Positions 38,251 to 47,427 of a stretch of 64,000 nucleotides of DNA are shown here, in pieces. Position 1 is the stretch's first letter. The number at the start of each line of letters is the position of its first letter. The translations under genes were made by a program, and so were the position numbers. Source of the stretch: DASQZT01 sp035638575 (GTDB taxonomy: Bacteria; Acidobacteriota; Terriglobia; Bryobacterales; Bryobacteraceae); the NCBI GenBank assembly GCA_035638575.1, contig DASQZT010000132.1, positions 141,409-205,408 of the forward strand, read 5' to 3'. Below the pieces are notes generated by a model, which did no database searches, was not told where the DNA came from, and saw only the letters and a program-made list of their open reading frames with translations.

Positions 38251-38808
38251 ATGGCGGCTATCCGGCAACGTTTCCTGGCGCTGTTCCGCAGAGGCCGTCT
38301 GGATCGCGAACTGGGCGATGAAATCGCCACTCATCTCGCGATGCAGGAAGAGGAGTTTCGCCGCGCCGGCATGAGCCCGGCGGAGGCCAGGCGCGCCGCG
38401 CGGCGCGAATTCGGCGGCGTCGCCCAGACGATGGAGACGTACCGCGAGCGGCGCGGCATCCCGTGGATCGAAGGGTTGGCGCAGGACATCCGCTATGCGG
38501 AGCGCGGGCTGCGGCGCAGTCCCGGATTCACGGCGGCGGCGGTGTTGTCGCTGGCTTTGGGCATCGGCGCCAACACGGCGATCTTCTCGCTGTTTCATAC
38601 GCTCATGCTGCGCATGCTGCCGGTGGCGCGCCCCGGCGAGCTGGTTTCGATGGCGACCACAGGGGGATGGAGCAGGGGCACTTCCTCGTACCCGCTGTAC
38701 CTCGACCTGCGGCAGCGCAACGACCTGTTTCGCGACGTGGCGGCGCGCACCTTCGTGAGCAAGGTGCGTTTCCAGCCGGGGAACGGCGCGCGCACCGAGC
38801 TCGAGTAG
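38251..38808 (+). pseudogene. ADOP 3, N-terminal fragment of a broken permease
   Basis: This fragment keeps the cytoplasmic prefix (LDRELGDEIATHLAMQEEEF), the first TM (AAAVLSLALGIGANTAIFS) and the start of the first periplasmic core (up to KVRFQPGNGARTELE). It then runs into a stop at 38806. The rest of the first core, the first FtsX block and part of the second core are missing. The second half of the same kind of gene resumes near 40290, so about 1.4 kb of foreign or rearranged DNA replaces the middle. The fragment could still insert one membrane helix but cannot transport. Confidence 0.85.
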
Positions 38809-38889
38809 AGATGAAACGACCCGGCAATCGTCCCTCCACCCGAAAACGGACAGGGGATAACACCATGACGCCGCAGATGATGACGACGC

Positions 38890-39113
38890 CACGGAGTTCT
38901 ACTTCCGTGCGCAGGCGTTCCAGTGTCGGGTTCGGAAATCGCCGTGGAAATCAGATGAGCGACTTCGAGGAGGTGATTGATGTAGGGTTCGGCGGCGGCT
39001 TCCTTCCGCTTCTGGGTGGCGTGCTTTTCGGCGGCGAACGAAGCGGCTTCCAAGATGGCCTGCACGAATTTCAATTCGGCGGCAATGTCCGGTGTGGCAG
39101 CGGGTTCCGGCAT
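38890..39113 (-). pseudogene. HD-domain (MESH1/SpoT-hydrolase-like) protein, N-terminal remnant
   Basis: From ATG 39113 the frame reads ILEAASFAAEKHATQKRKEA, then EPYINHLLEVAHLISTAISE. This is the first helix pair of HD phosphohydrolases related to ppGpp hydrolases, with the first metal-site His in the AAEKH region. After EPDTG the sequence loses the family pattern; the catalytic HD dipeptide should come next and is absent. It is truncated at the junction with the broken ADOP 3 gene. Confidence 0.65.
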
Positions 39114-39150
39114 GGCGTATCAGAATAGCACGCCAGATGCCGGTCGGACT

Positions 39151-39747
39151 TCAACGCCTGCCCCCAGTTTTTGTGCTGGAATACTGCGACCGACGACCTC
39201 GCTGGGATTCATTCCGCCATTTGCTGAATCCAATGACACCAAATCCGGCACCCAGAAGACAGAGAGTGGAAGGCTCTGGAACACTGGCAACTACTACGGT
39301 TCCAGAGACGCTCGTGAATTGGTTAGGGTCAGGAGAGACATTAATGGTTTCTCCAATAGGCTCGGAGGAACACCCTCCGTTTGAACTTGCCAAGCACCAA
39401 AAGTCACTACCCGTGAACAGATGCGGGGATTGAAATAAAACGTAGCCGCTGTCGGAGCCGCTGAAATTGAACAGCAGTAGGGTCGCTGTTGCCGACAAAT
39501 CGGAGCCTACAAGACCGAGAGCGGAATTCGAGCCGCTCAACGGCCCCAGGAGGTCAAACGTAGTCGTGCCGTCATTCAACAACAAGTTCCAATCGAGAAT
39601 CTTGCTGGCACCAAGAACCCCGACCGTTCCATCGGTTTCGATGAAGCCGGTCACTCTGCCAGCGCCGACCGTCTGATTAACGTCGTAGATTGCAGAGGCG
39701 CTGCTCAAGAAGACACTCGAAAGTAGAGTGATTGTCAGTCTCAACAT
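39151..39747 (-). CDS. PEP-CTERM sorted surface protein
   Basis: The protein has about 198 residues. A signal peptide (RLTITLLSSVFLSSASA) is followed by a beta-sandwich-like body (DLLGPLSGSNSALGLVG) and the sorting tail VPEPSTLCLLGAGFGVIGF. A short Lys-Trp-Arg basic end (KWRNE) follows. Exosortase should process it at the PEP motif and export it to the surface or exopolysaccharide matrix. The tail continues for 19 more residues than usual. The start is ATG 39747; the longer frame to 40086 lacks coding character. It sits inside the DNA that interrupts ADOP 3, and its GC is lower than that of its neighbours. Confidence 0.8.
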   Translation of the reverse strand: MLRLTITLLSSVFLSSASAIYDVNQTVGAGRVTGFIETDGTVGVLGASKILDWNLLLNDGTTTFDLLGPLSGSNSALGLVGSDLSATATLLLFNFSGSDSGYVLFQSPHLFTGSDFWCLASSNGGCSSEPIGETINVSPDPNQFTSVSGTVVVASVPEPSTLCLLGAGFGVIGFSKWRNESQRGRRSQYSSTKTGGRR

Positions 39748-40271
39748 GCGTATTGTCCTAAGCTGGAATTTCCCTTCCAGATAAGCTTTGCGGAATTTTA
39801 TCACTCTCGCATTTTGGATGCAACAGGAAACGAAGAAGCATATGGCGCAAAGTACTGGCCTAGACGTACCGGAACGTTGCATAGTTAGACATTTCAGTTC
39901 GTCTCCCAAAAGTGTAATTGGCGATAAGCGATTTGGCAGCAATGGGTTGGGAGGTGGACGGCTGAGCGGTGGTTTGCCGAAGGGCGAGTGCCGGTGAGAG
40001 TTGGGGACCGGAAAGCCAACGGAGCCAATCGGACAGCGAATCGACGGAAGGCACCTCAGGGTTTCTGCCCAGGGATTTTGAGGCACTATCGCAGAAGACT
40101 ATGTCGTTTCAGCGGACGGCAAGACCCTGACCCAAACTCGAAAAGGTAACGGCCCGCAGTTGGCACGTGGTGGATCTGGAACGTGAGACCGGCATCCAGA
40201 CCGCATGGGGCGGGTCAGGTCGGTGGCCGGGGCGGTAGGATTCAGCGACTCAACGCCCAGTCTGCTCCTTT
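39748..40271. other. Intergenic stretch with short remnant
   Basis: No intact gene. At about 40100-40160 on the plus strand, one frame reads YVVSADGKTLTQTRKGNGPQ, which resembles the end of acidobacterial lipocalin-like secreted proteins. It is only a fragment. The remainder belongs to the material that replaced the middle of ADOP 3. AT content is high between 39700 and 39900. Confidence 0.4.
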
Positions 40272-41291
40272 TTGAAGAGCGCGGACGTGGCCGGAGTCCG
40301 CCGTCGATTTCTGGCGCAAGCGGAGGCCCTGCCGGGCGTGCTCTCGGTGGCCTACGCGTTTCCCGGCCCCTACAGGTCAGGCAGCGCGGATTCCACCATT
40401 CGCGTGCCGGGCTCGGAGCGGACGGCCAAGGAGCCGGCCGTGGTAGAGATGCAATACGCATCGGCCCGCCATTTCGAAACCCTGGGCAGCATGCCGATCC
40501 TCGGGCGCGACTTCGACCGCAACGATACCGCGATCTCGCGGCGCGTCGCGGTGGTGAACGAAGCTTTCGCGCGCGCGTTCTTCCCGGGCGGAGCGAGTCC
40601 CCTGGGGCGCCTGGTGAGTTTCGACGACAGCAAGCCGGAGGGCGGCGAGCCCACGTACATTGCCGGCGTGGTCCGCGACATGACGCACTACGGGCTGCGA
40701 AAAGGAGTCAGGCCCACGGTGTACGTGCCGTTCGAGCAGAAGGACGCCGGTTGGCCGCCCACCATACTGGTGAGGGCGGAGACCCCCGAGGGGGCGCTGG
40801 TTCCGGCGCTGCGCCGCGAACTGGAGAAGCTTGGGCCGCAGGTGGCGATGACGGATCCGCGGACCATCCGTCAGCAGATCGACGAGGACATCTTCCAGGA
40901 TCGCCTGCTGGCCACGCTGAGCGGATTCTTCGGCGCGCTGGCGCTGACGCTTGCGGCCATCGGGCTCTACGGCGTGGTGGCTTACGGCACGGCGCGGAGG
41001 GCCGGCGAGATCGGCATTCGCATCGCGCTCGGCGCGCGGCGTTCCACGGTGCTGTGGATGGTGCTGCGCGATGCCTTGCTGCTGGTGGGCCTCGGCCTGG
41101 CGCTCGGCCTGCCGTTTTCCATCGTTGCGGGGCGGACCGTGGCGTCGGTGTTGTTCGAAGTGAAGCCGGCGGACTCGGTAACGCTGGCGGCCACGGCGTG
41201 CGTGCTGGCGGCTATCGGGCTGGCGGCGGCGTTCGTGCCGGCGCGGCGCGCGGCGTCTTCGGAGCCCGTGCGGGTGCTGCGGCACGAGTGA
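40272..41291 (+). pseudogene. ADOP 3, C-terminal fragment of a broken permease
   Basis: The fragment starts inside the second periplasmic core (RRFLAQAEALPGVLSVAYAF) and runs through the last FtsX block. Four TM segments are recognisable (LATLSGFFGALALTLAAIG, VVAYGTARR and following, and the last near VTLAATACVLAAIGLAAAF). It ends normally with FVPARRAASSEPVRVLRHE. It has no own promoter or signal; the first codon TTG 40272 is an open-frame limit, not a real start. With 38251-38808 it is the remains of one gene. Confidence 0.85.
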
Positions 41292-41356
41292 CTGGCGCCC
41301 CGCCGGGGGAAAAGCAAGCATGGCCGGATGACGTACCGGCCATGCATTTCAGGGAC

Positions 41357-41830
41357 TCACATATGCGGGCCGGGCCCCGGCTGGCCTCCTCCCGGGCCAC
41401 CGCCCGGGCCGAATCCGCCGGAGGAATTCAGCTTGGCCTGCTGGCCGGCCGTGAGGCTGGCGTAGAACGCCGCGTCGGCCTTGTTCTGGATATCCGTAAT
41501 CTGGCCGGTGGCGGTTCCGATGGAAGCGGAGAGCGAGTCGATGGTGGCGGTCGCGTTGCTCTTCACCGCTGTCTCGATCGCGGTCCAGTACGAGTTGAGA
41601 GCAGTTTGAATCGGCGTGATGGCGGCCGCCGCGTTGGTGAAAATGGTGGTTGCCTGGCTGACTTGCGCCGTGGTCAGGCTCAACAGAGAAGTGAGGCGGG
41701 CCACCTGATTCTGCACCATGGCCGCCGGGTCGGGGGGCGCGTTGGACGTTACCACGCCGAAGGGACCTTGGGCGAACACCGCGCTGGTCGAGAGGGCCGC
41801 GAAAATCATCGCTTTCGAGAGAGTCTTCAT
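41357..41830 (-). CDS. Periplasmic LTxxQ-type protein (Spy/CpxP-like)
   Basis: The product has about 157 residues. The signal peptide is KTLSKAMIFAALSTSAVFAQ. Two LTxxQ-like motifs follow (SLTTAQVSQATTIF near residue 53 and ASLTAGQQAKL near 127) in an all-helical body, then a Gly/Pro-rich tail. Spy and CpxP-like proteins bind unfolded envelope proteins or metals and modulate two-component sensors. The start ATG 41830 follows AAGGAG; an in-frame TTG at 41833 is less likely. The gene lies 131 bp downstream of an OmpR-type two-component system on the same strand, which may regulate it. Confidence 0.8.
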   Translation of the reverse strand: MKTLSKAMIFAALSTSAVFAQGPFGVVTSNAPPDPAAMVQNQVARLTSLLSLTTAQVSQATTIFTNAAAAITPIQTALNSYWTAIETAVKSNATATIDSLSASIGTATGQITDIQNKADAAFYASLTAGQQAKLNSSGGFGPGGGPGGGQPGPGPHM

Positions 41831-41961
41831 CAATATTTTTCTCCTTGTGGTCCGGCATCGCGCCGGATCCTAAGAGGGACGACGGCCCGCGAACGCGGCG
41901 CGTTCTACCCGCGGCGCGAGGCTTTACCTCCTTAATAGAGAGTTTGCGGTGGCTTAACAAA

Positions 41962-42648
41962 TCAGGCCGTGAAGCGGTAGCCCTTGCCGCGGATGGTCTG
42001 GATGTGTTTGGGGAATTGCGGATCCTGCTCGAGCTTTTGCCGCAGCCAGGCGACGTGCACGTCGATGGTGCGGGAAGAGACTTCGCTCGAGTACTCCCAC
42101 ACTTTTTGCAGGATCTCCTCGCGCGGCACCACGCGCTCGCGGTTGTCGACGAGGTAGCGCAGGAGCTGCAGTTCCTTCGCAGCGAGGTTCAGACGCTCCC
42201 CGTTCTTGCGCACCTCGGCGCGCTCGAAGTTGACTTCGACGTCGTCGAACTGAAACGTCCGGACGGGGATGCGGTTCTCTTTGTGCACGCGCCGCAGGAG
42301 CGCCTCGATGCGCGCCAGCAACTCGGCGGGATCGAAGGGCTTGGTGAGGTAATCGTCGGCTCCGAGTTTGAGGCCCACGACACGATCCACCACCTGTGTT
42401 TTGGCGGTGAGCATCAGGATGGCGGTGTCGATACCCTTCTGCCTCAACTCCCGGCAGACGTCGAAGCCGGTCTTTTTGGGGAGCATCACGTCGAGGACGA
42501 CGAGATCGAAGCGGGCCTCCAGAGCTTTGGAGAGCCCCGCCTCGCCGTCGGCGGCCGATTCGACTTCGTAGCCCTCGGCGGCCAGCAGATCGGAGATGGT
42601 GAGGACCAGGCCCGGCTCGTCTTCAATCAGGAGAATGCGCAAGCTCAT
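41962..42648 (-). CDS. OmpR/PhoB-type response regulator
   Basis: The 228-residue protein has a receiver domain (acidic pocket E9-D10-E11, phospho-acceptor D53 in LVVLDVMLPKKTG, K of YLTKPF). It also has an OmpR-type winged-helix domain (KELQLLRYLVDNRERVVPRE, DVHVAWLRQKLE, and IQTIRGKGYRF at the end). It is paired with the kinase gene that overlaps it by 26 bp. The downstream LTxxQ protein and this regulator suggest an envelope-stress system, inferred from position. Confidence 0.95.
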   Translation of the reverse strand: MSLRILLIEDEPGLVLTISDLLAAEGYEVESAADGEAGLSKALEARFDLVVLDVMLPKKTGFDVCRELRQKGIDTAILMLTAKTQVVDRVVGLKLGADDYLTKPFDPAELLARIEALLRRVHKENRIPVRTFQFDDVEVNFERAEVRKNGERLNLAAKELQLLRYLVDNRERVVPREEILQKVWEYSSEVSSRTIDVHVAWLRQKLEQDPQFPKHIQTIRGKGYRFTA

Positions 42649-44449
42649 TCTGTAACTCCGGCGGGGCGGCGGGAATCCGCACGATAAACTCGGTTCCCTT
42701 CATCGGCTCACTCTTCACTCGTATGCTGCCTCCGTGGGCTTCCACGATCTTCTTCACCAGGTTCAAGCCGAGGCCGGTGCCATGCACCTGGTCGCGGACG
42801 GCCTGACGGCCGCGAAAGAACGGGTCGAAAATGTGCTCCTGCTCGTCCTGGGGGATTCCGGAGCCGCGATCGGCCACGCGGATCTCGACGGCCGGCCCAT
42901 CGCGGTCCGAGACGGCGGAGGCGAACACGCCGATCCAGTTGCCGCCCTCGACTCCGTATTTCAAGGCGTTGTCCACGAGGTTCTGGAGGACGTGGCGCAT
43001 GGCCATCTCGTCGGCCAGCACGAGGGGCAGTCCGGGATCGAGCTGTTTCTCGAGGGTGAAACCGGCGCTTCGGAGCGCGGCGCCGCTGGACCGCAGGCCG
43101 TCATCGATCAGGCGATCGACGGCAACCGGCTCGCGGGCCCGGATGACATGGCCCGCCTGCGCGCTGGCAAAGTGCAGAACCTGTTCCACCAGCATGGTGA
43201 GCTTGGCGCTCTCGGCCTGGATCAGGGCGCCGTACTTCTCCACCTGCTCGGGGCGGCCAGCCAGGCGGCCTCGCAGATTGTAAGCCGCGGTGTGAATGAC
43301 GGTGAGCGGCGTACGCAACTCGTGCGAGACGCCGGCCACGAAGTTCATCTGCAACTCCGCAAGCTGATGGGCGCGGCGCGAGAAGCGCACCAGCACGCCG
43401 ATGGTTGCCAGGATCAAGAGCAGGATGGCGGCGGAAATGGCGAGGTTGCGGCGGCGCGTCGAGGCAACGAGGGCGTCCAAGGAACCCGCCTGGTGCCGGA
43501 CCAGCAGCCGCCAGCGGCCCGGTCCGCCTTCAGGCGGCGGGGGTTCCGTGCCCGATCCGCGGCCTATGCCTTCCTGGACATCCGGAGAAGCTCCAGGACT
43601 TGCGCTGCGCCGCACGTCATGCGGGCCATCCCGCGGAGAAAGGGGCATGCGCATCGGCCCGCGCCCGGGGCCGCCGCGACCGCCGCGCAGTCCAAAGCCG
43701 AAGGTGTTCAGCAGCCCGACCGAGGCATCGGGACTGCCCCGGATGGCGCGCTCGCGGCCGGGCTCCGAATCGTAGATGACGACGGCGGGATTGGCGCTGT
43801 CCACCACCTCCGCATCGTAGTCGAGCCTGCCGGACTCTCCGAGGTAACGGTTCAACAACTGGGGCAAAAGGGTGGCGGCGACCTGCCCGGCATCGAGTTC
43901 CGCGAGCAGCCATTCCTGTTCGCGCGCGCCGCGGCCATCCGGCGCCGCCTCGAAGCGGGGGACTTCGAAGATCACGGGGACGCCCTGGGCCATCGGCACC
44001 GGACCGCCTTCGAACCGCCGCATGAGCTGGTCGCGGGTGGCGCTCCATTCGGGCGGCCAATCGGAGGGCGAGAAAGCCGCGGTGTCGAGATCGAGCAGCA
44101 GGAGGCGGAGTGGGCCGCTGTCCGGCACGGCGAGGGCGATGCGGTGGAACAGCGGCTCGTGAGACTGTTTCCAGCGCAGATATTGCGCGGAGTAAGCGCG
44201 CTCGCGTCCGAGCTGTTCCACCTGGGCGGCTTCCGGCACGAGAGCGCCGCACGCGGTGGAGATCGCCTCGTTGAACGTGCGGCTGAGCGCGTTCAGACGC
44301 GACTGGAGCTGCGTACGCAACCGGGTCCGCTCCGCGCTGGTGATCTCGCCGATCCAGCGGTACTGAAGGACGGCGAGAACTCCGCACAGCAGGGCCAGCA
44401 GGCCCACGGAAGCCCACGCGAGCCAGGCGCGCCGCTGAGAAAGCTCCAT
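42623..44449 (-). CDS. Membrane sensor histidine kinase (HisKA/HATPase_c)
   Basis: The 608-residue kinase has TM1 near residues 10-28 and TM2 near 335-355, giving a large extracytoplasmic sensor of about 300 residues. That sensor includes an unusual Gly/Pro/Arg-rich segment (GFGLRGGRGGPGRGPMRM). The cytoplasmic part has the H box VSHELRTPLTVIH (His about 375), N box VDNALKYG, G boxes DRGSGIP and GTGLGLNLVKK. The sensor has no clear family. The Gly-rich insert is probably disordered. Upstream about 110 bp leads to the tRNA-Thr gene. Confidence 0.93.
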   Translation of the reverse strand: MELSQRRAWLAWASVGLLALLCGVLAVLQYRWIGEITSAERTRLRTQLQSRLNALSRTFNEAISTACGALVPEAAQVEQLGRERAYSAQYLRWKQSHEPLFHRIALAVPDSGPLRLLLLDLDTAAFSPSDWPPEWSATRDQLMRRFEGGPVPMAQGVPVIFEVPRFEAAPDGRGAREQEWLLAELDAGQVAATLLPQLLNRYLGESGRLDYDAEVVDSANPAVVIYDSEPGRERAIRGSPDASVGLLNTFGFGLRGGRGGPGRGPMRMPLSPRDGPHDVRRSASPGASPDVQEGIGRGSGTEPPPPEGGPGRWRLLVRHQAGSLDALVASTRRRNLAISAAILLLILATIGVLVRFSRRAHQLAELQMNFVAGVSHELRTPLTVIHTAAYNLRGRLAGRPEQVEKYGALIQAESAKLTMLVEQVLHFASAQAGHVIRAREPVAVDRLIDDGLRSSGAALRSAGFTLEKQLDPGLPLVLADEMAMRHVLQNLVDNALKYGVEGGNWIGVFASAVSDRDGPAVEIRVADRGSGIPQDEQEHIFDPFFRGRQAVRDQVHGTGLGLNLVKKIVEAHGGSIRVKSEPMKGTEFIVRIPAAPPELQNELAHSPD

Positions 44450-44568
44450 ACTCTCAGGGTAAACCGGGGCGCAAGGTTAAGGAGGTTAAGAAATCGGCAT
44501 CCGCCCCGCGCAGGGCTCGTGGAGGCGGGGCGAACTCGGCTACAATGGCATCAGATCGAGCCGCATCG

Positions 44569-44644
44569 GCTGGCGTAGCTCAGTTGGTAGAGCATCTGAT
44601 TTGTAATCAGAGGGTCGGGGGTTCAAATCCCTCCGCCAGCTCCA
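44569..44644 (+). tRNA. tRNA-Thr (TGT anticodon)
   Basis: The 7-bp acceptor stem GCTGGCG/CGCCAGC (44569-44575 with 44634-44640), the D loop AGCTCAGTTGGTAGAGC, the anticodon arm TCTGA-TTTGTAA-TCAGA, and the T arm GTTCAAATC are all present. The 3' CCA is encoded. The anticodon is TGT. It is a complete tRNA and not interrupted. Confidence 0.97.
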
Positions 44645-44994
44645 TAAAATCAACAACTTAGAAGCTAATTGTGCTGGACTGACGGGGCGTTGTCAGCAAC
44701 CGGGGTCAGGGCCACCTCCATCGCCGCGGCCGCCTCCCTCCGGAGGCTCGGCTGCCCGCCAAGATGCGCTCTGCTCCCCCATGGGGCGATCGCACGGAGG
44801 AGGGAGCGGGAGGCGAGGGCTGCGCCAACATGCGAATCCGGCCCGCCGGATGCCGTCGTTCGCCCGAGTCGTGAGGCGCGGCGTTGCGCTCGACGAGCCT
44901 ATCGCACCCGCGGGCCAATCGCGACCGCGCGGCGGAAGACGCCGGAATCGACTGCCGCTCCAGCCGCGCAACCGAGAGAGCCGCGGCCGGCGCT

Positions 44995-45135
44995 CGCGTT
45001 TCAGTTCGTCGCGGCCCGGCGAATACCGCCAGCAGGTGGTCGTCACCGATAAGTTCGCCAAGGGTGAGTTCGGCGTCGCGACCCAATCGATGGATTTCGA
45101 AATCGAGCCCTCTAGGATTGTTGAGGCCGCGCTCG
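44995..45135 (+). pseudogene. VWFA-type acidobacterial protein remnant
   Basis: One frame reads RPGEYRQQVVVTDKFAKGEF, then GVATQSMDFEIE, which resembles an edge of the acidobacterial VWFA-related/beta-sandwich domain. The frame upstream of about 44995 has no family resemblance, and the downstream frame ends soon after PSRIVEAALVKDG. The 350 bp between the tRNA and this point have no gene. It is a short fragment only. Confidence 0.4.
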
Positions 45136-46527
45136 TTAAGGACGGGCGCCCGCTTCCAACACCAGCACCCAGTCGCGGTCGCCGGCGCCGTTCTTGCCCG
45201 GCGTGGTGAATTCGTGCATGCCCTGATTGGAAAACGGCGAGCCGGCAATGGCCTGGAAGGCATCGTCGGTGGGGTCGAACCAGCGGGCAGCGATGCCATT
45301 CTGAAGCTTGCTCATGGCCACGGTGATCGTCCCGCCTTGCGGCAGATAGGCCATCCCCAGCGTTCCGTCGGGCGTCACGGCCGCGGTTACATAATCGTTG
45401 TCGGCGAATCGCGATGTCGCCGCCGTAGCCGGCGGACCGGTGGAAATGTACCGGCCGTAGCCGGCGGTGACAAAGGCGTGCCCCTGGTCGGGCGTCAGAT
45501 CAAACCACTTTCGAGTCTGAAACAGATTCGTCATGTAGCCCAACTGAACGACGCCGGGCGAGACGAGATAGCTCTTCCAGTCGGGCAGGAATCGCCAAAT
45601 GTACTTATTGCCGTAAAGCTGGCCGGTCGCCCCGGAGAGCATGGTCCAGTATTCCTGCATGCGGAGAACGTGAGTCGTGCCGCCGTCTTCGTCGCCGTTC
45701 CTCTCATATTCGAAGTTGGCCTCGCCCATAAACACCGGGATTTTGGCAGATTGATTGTAGCAATCCAGCACCTTGGCGTAGGTGGCGTAATAAGTATAGG
45801 CCAGATTCAGGCCGACGATGGGGGCCCAATTCGGGTCGTCGAGCGAACAACTCGCCTGATAGTTCAATTCCACGGTCTGAAGTTGTTTCGGCGCTTCATC
45901 CTTGATACCCAGCGCGACCGAGGTAATGACCGCGTCGTTGGCCGGAACGTCCCATCTCTGAAAGTCGTTGCCGTTCAACCAAATGATGTTGGCAAAGCCC
46001 TTGTAACGATTCCCCAGATAGCGCCCATAGGTCCGGCACCGAGTGGAACCGTTGGCGAGCGCGGTTTGCAGCCACCCGGCGGTTTCGAGCGGATCGATCA
46101 TCATCACGATGCCGTCCTTCGCCGCCATTCGGACAACTTCGTCCACACGGGCAAAATAAGCTTCATTCGGCGTGGTCAAGTCGTAATAGCGCGTGCCTGG
46201 TATGGTCGCGGTGAAGGGCTTGGTTCCGTCCAGAAGACTGGCGTCGGGGCGCCCCTCCACGGGTCGAATGCAAAGCAAATTGACCCACAAGGCATTGATT
46301 CCGCGCGCCGCCCGATCCGCCAGATAAATCGCCGCATCAGCCGACGAAAGGTTCGAAAAGACGCTGTGGGGGGAATCACCCACCATCAAGAATGGAACGT
46401 TGTTCTGGTCGACGAGAATGTGCGGATTCGCGCTGCTGATCTCGAGCGGGTAGCGATAACTCGCTGCAGAGAGCGCCCCGCAACAAAACAAGCCAACAAA
46501 AATGCGCCAATGGCGTGCAGTATTCAT
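45136..46527 (-). CDS. Apiosidase-like (DUF4038/GH140-type) glycoside hydrolase
   Basis: The 463-residue exported protein has a signal peptide (WRIFVGLFCCGALSAASY) and a TIM barrel with PFLMVGDSPHSVFSNLS, AARGINALWVNLL, IVMMIDPLETAGWLQ, ANIIWLNGNDFQRWD and VFMGEANFEYERNG. These are signatures of the apiosidase/DUF4038 group, which acts on branched pectic or other plant glycans. Candidate acid/base and nucleophile residues are the D of NGNDF and the E of GEANFE. The start is ATG 46527 with AGGAAA before it; the frame further upstream is not coding. Confidence 0.88.
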   Translation of the reverse strand: MNTARHWRIFVGLFCCGALSAASYRYPLEISSANPHILVDQNNVPFLMVGDSPHSVFSNLSSADAAIYLADRAARGINALWVNLLCIRPVEGRPDASLLDGTKPFTATIPGTRYYDLTTPNEAYFARVDEVVRMAAKDGIVMMIDPLETAGWLQTALANGSTRCRTYGRYLGNRYKGFANIIWLNGNDFQRWDVPANDAVITSVALGIKDEAPKQLQTVELNYQASCSLDDPNWAPIVGLNLAYTYYATYAKVLDCYNQSAKIPVFMGEANFEYERNGDEDGGTTHVLRMQEYWTMLSGATGQLYGNKYIWRFLPDWKSYLVSPGVVQLGYMTNLFQTRKWFDLTPDQGHAFVTAGYGRYISTGPPATAATSRFADNDYVTAAVTPDGTLGMAYLPQGGTITVAMSKLQNGIAARWFDPTDDAFQAIAGSPFSNQGMHEFTTPGKNGAGDRDWVLVLEAGARP

Positions 46528-46702
46528 ATATTGCTTTTCCTGAATCGTTTCCTGTTGCTCTCCCAGCGCCGGTTTGCCGTGGATTTCCGTTTCGCCCTTC
46601 CTTGCAGGCCCTGATTGTACACCCATTGGGGGCCTTTTTGATGCCCTCCGCGTTCGTATTTCGCCGGGACATTCTGGCAGCCGTGCTGCGGGCTGAGCCA
46701 GA

Positions 46703-47317
46703 TTGGAATGCGCTGCCACCCATACGCCACCATCCATCCGCGGCTTGTTGCGCCGCTGCCTCGAACGGGATCGGAAGAAGAGGCTGCGGGACATCGGGGA
46801 CGCGCGGCTGGAGCTGGATGAACCGACCGGGACAGCGCCCGCTGTGACGCGGGTTCAGCGCCCACCCGCGGTCTTCTGGCTGCTGGCGGGGGCGATCGGA
46901 GGCGCGCTGATTGCGCTGGCGTGGTACCGTCTGGTGCCGGGGCCGGCCATCCAAGCGCCGGCTTCGTGCTGGACAGCGATTCTGCCCGGCTCCGCAGTGT
47001 GGGACGTAGCGATATCGCGGGATGGCAAGCACCTTGTGTACGCGGGGCTCACCGCGGGAGCCGAGTCGCTCATGATCCGTACGATGGACCGGCAGGACGC
47101 CAAACCCCTGGCCGGAACGGCCGCAGCCGTCGGGCCGGTATTCTCACCCGACGGACAGCGGATTGCTTTTTTGCGAGGGAGAAAGGCTCGCAAAGGTTGC
47201 CGTGAGCGGGGGCGCACCTGCTTCGCCGTCATCGGCCGCCGCGGGCAGTTCGTGAAATGTGCGCGGATCACCCCAAAGCAGCGCGCGAGTCGGGTCGAAA
47301 AGCGGCGCTACGAGTGA
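46703..47317 (+). pseudogene. Eukaryote-like Ser/Thr kinase with PD40 repeats, internal remnant
   Basis: The frame begins inside the C-lobe end of a Pkn-type kinase (LLRRCLERDRKKRLRDIGDA), which is followed by the single TM (VFWLLAGAIGGALIALAWY). It then enters WD40-like beta-propeller strands (VWDVAISRDGKHLVYAG, PVFSPDGQRIAFL). The kinase domain proper (N-lobe, HRD, DFG) is missing. A frameshift near 47180 is needed to continue with LAKVAVSGGAPASPS. It is a leftover of a larger gene, with both ends lost. Confidence 0.75.
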
Positions 47318-47427
47318 CTCCCAGATTTACACGCTCACTTCTTCAACCCCGCGCTGCAATTCGTCACCACCGCAAGAGACTGAGTGGAGGCCGTGCGCAT
47401 GAGGCCTGTCGCGGCCGCACGATCCAA

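Noticed and set aside
35971..38892. 973-codon open frame on the minus strand opposite M16, DUF1697 and PadR 3
   Set aside because: It is an antisense shadow of GC-rich genes with recognisable families on the plus strand; its composition is Arg/His/Gln-rich and shows no family words.
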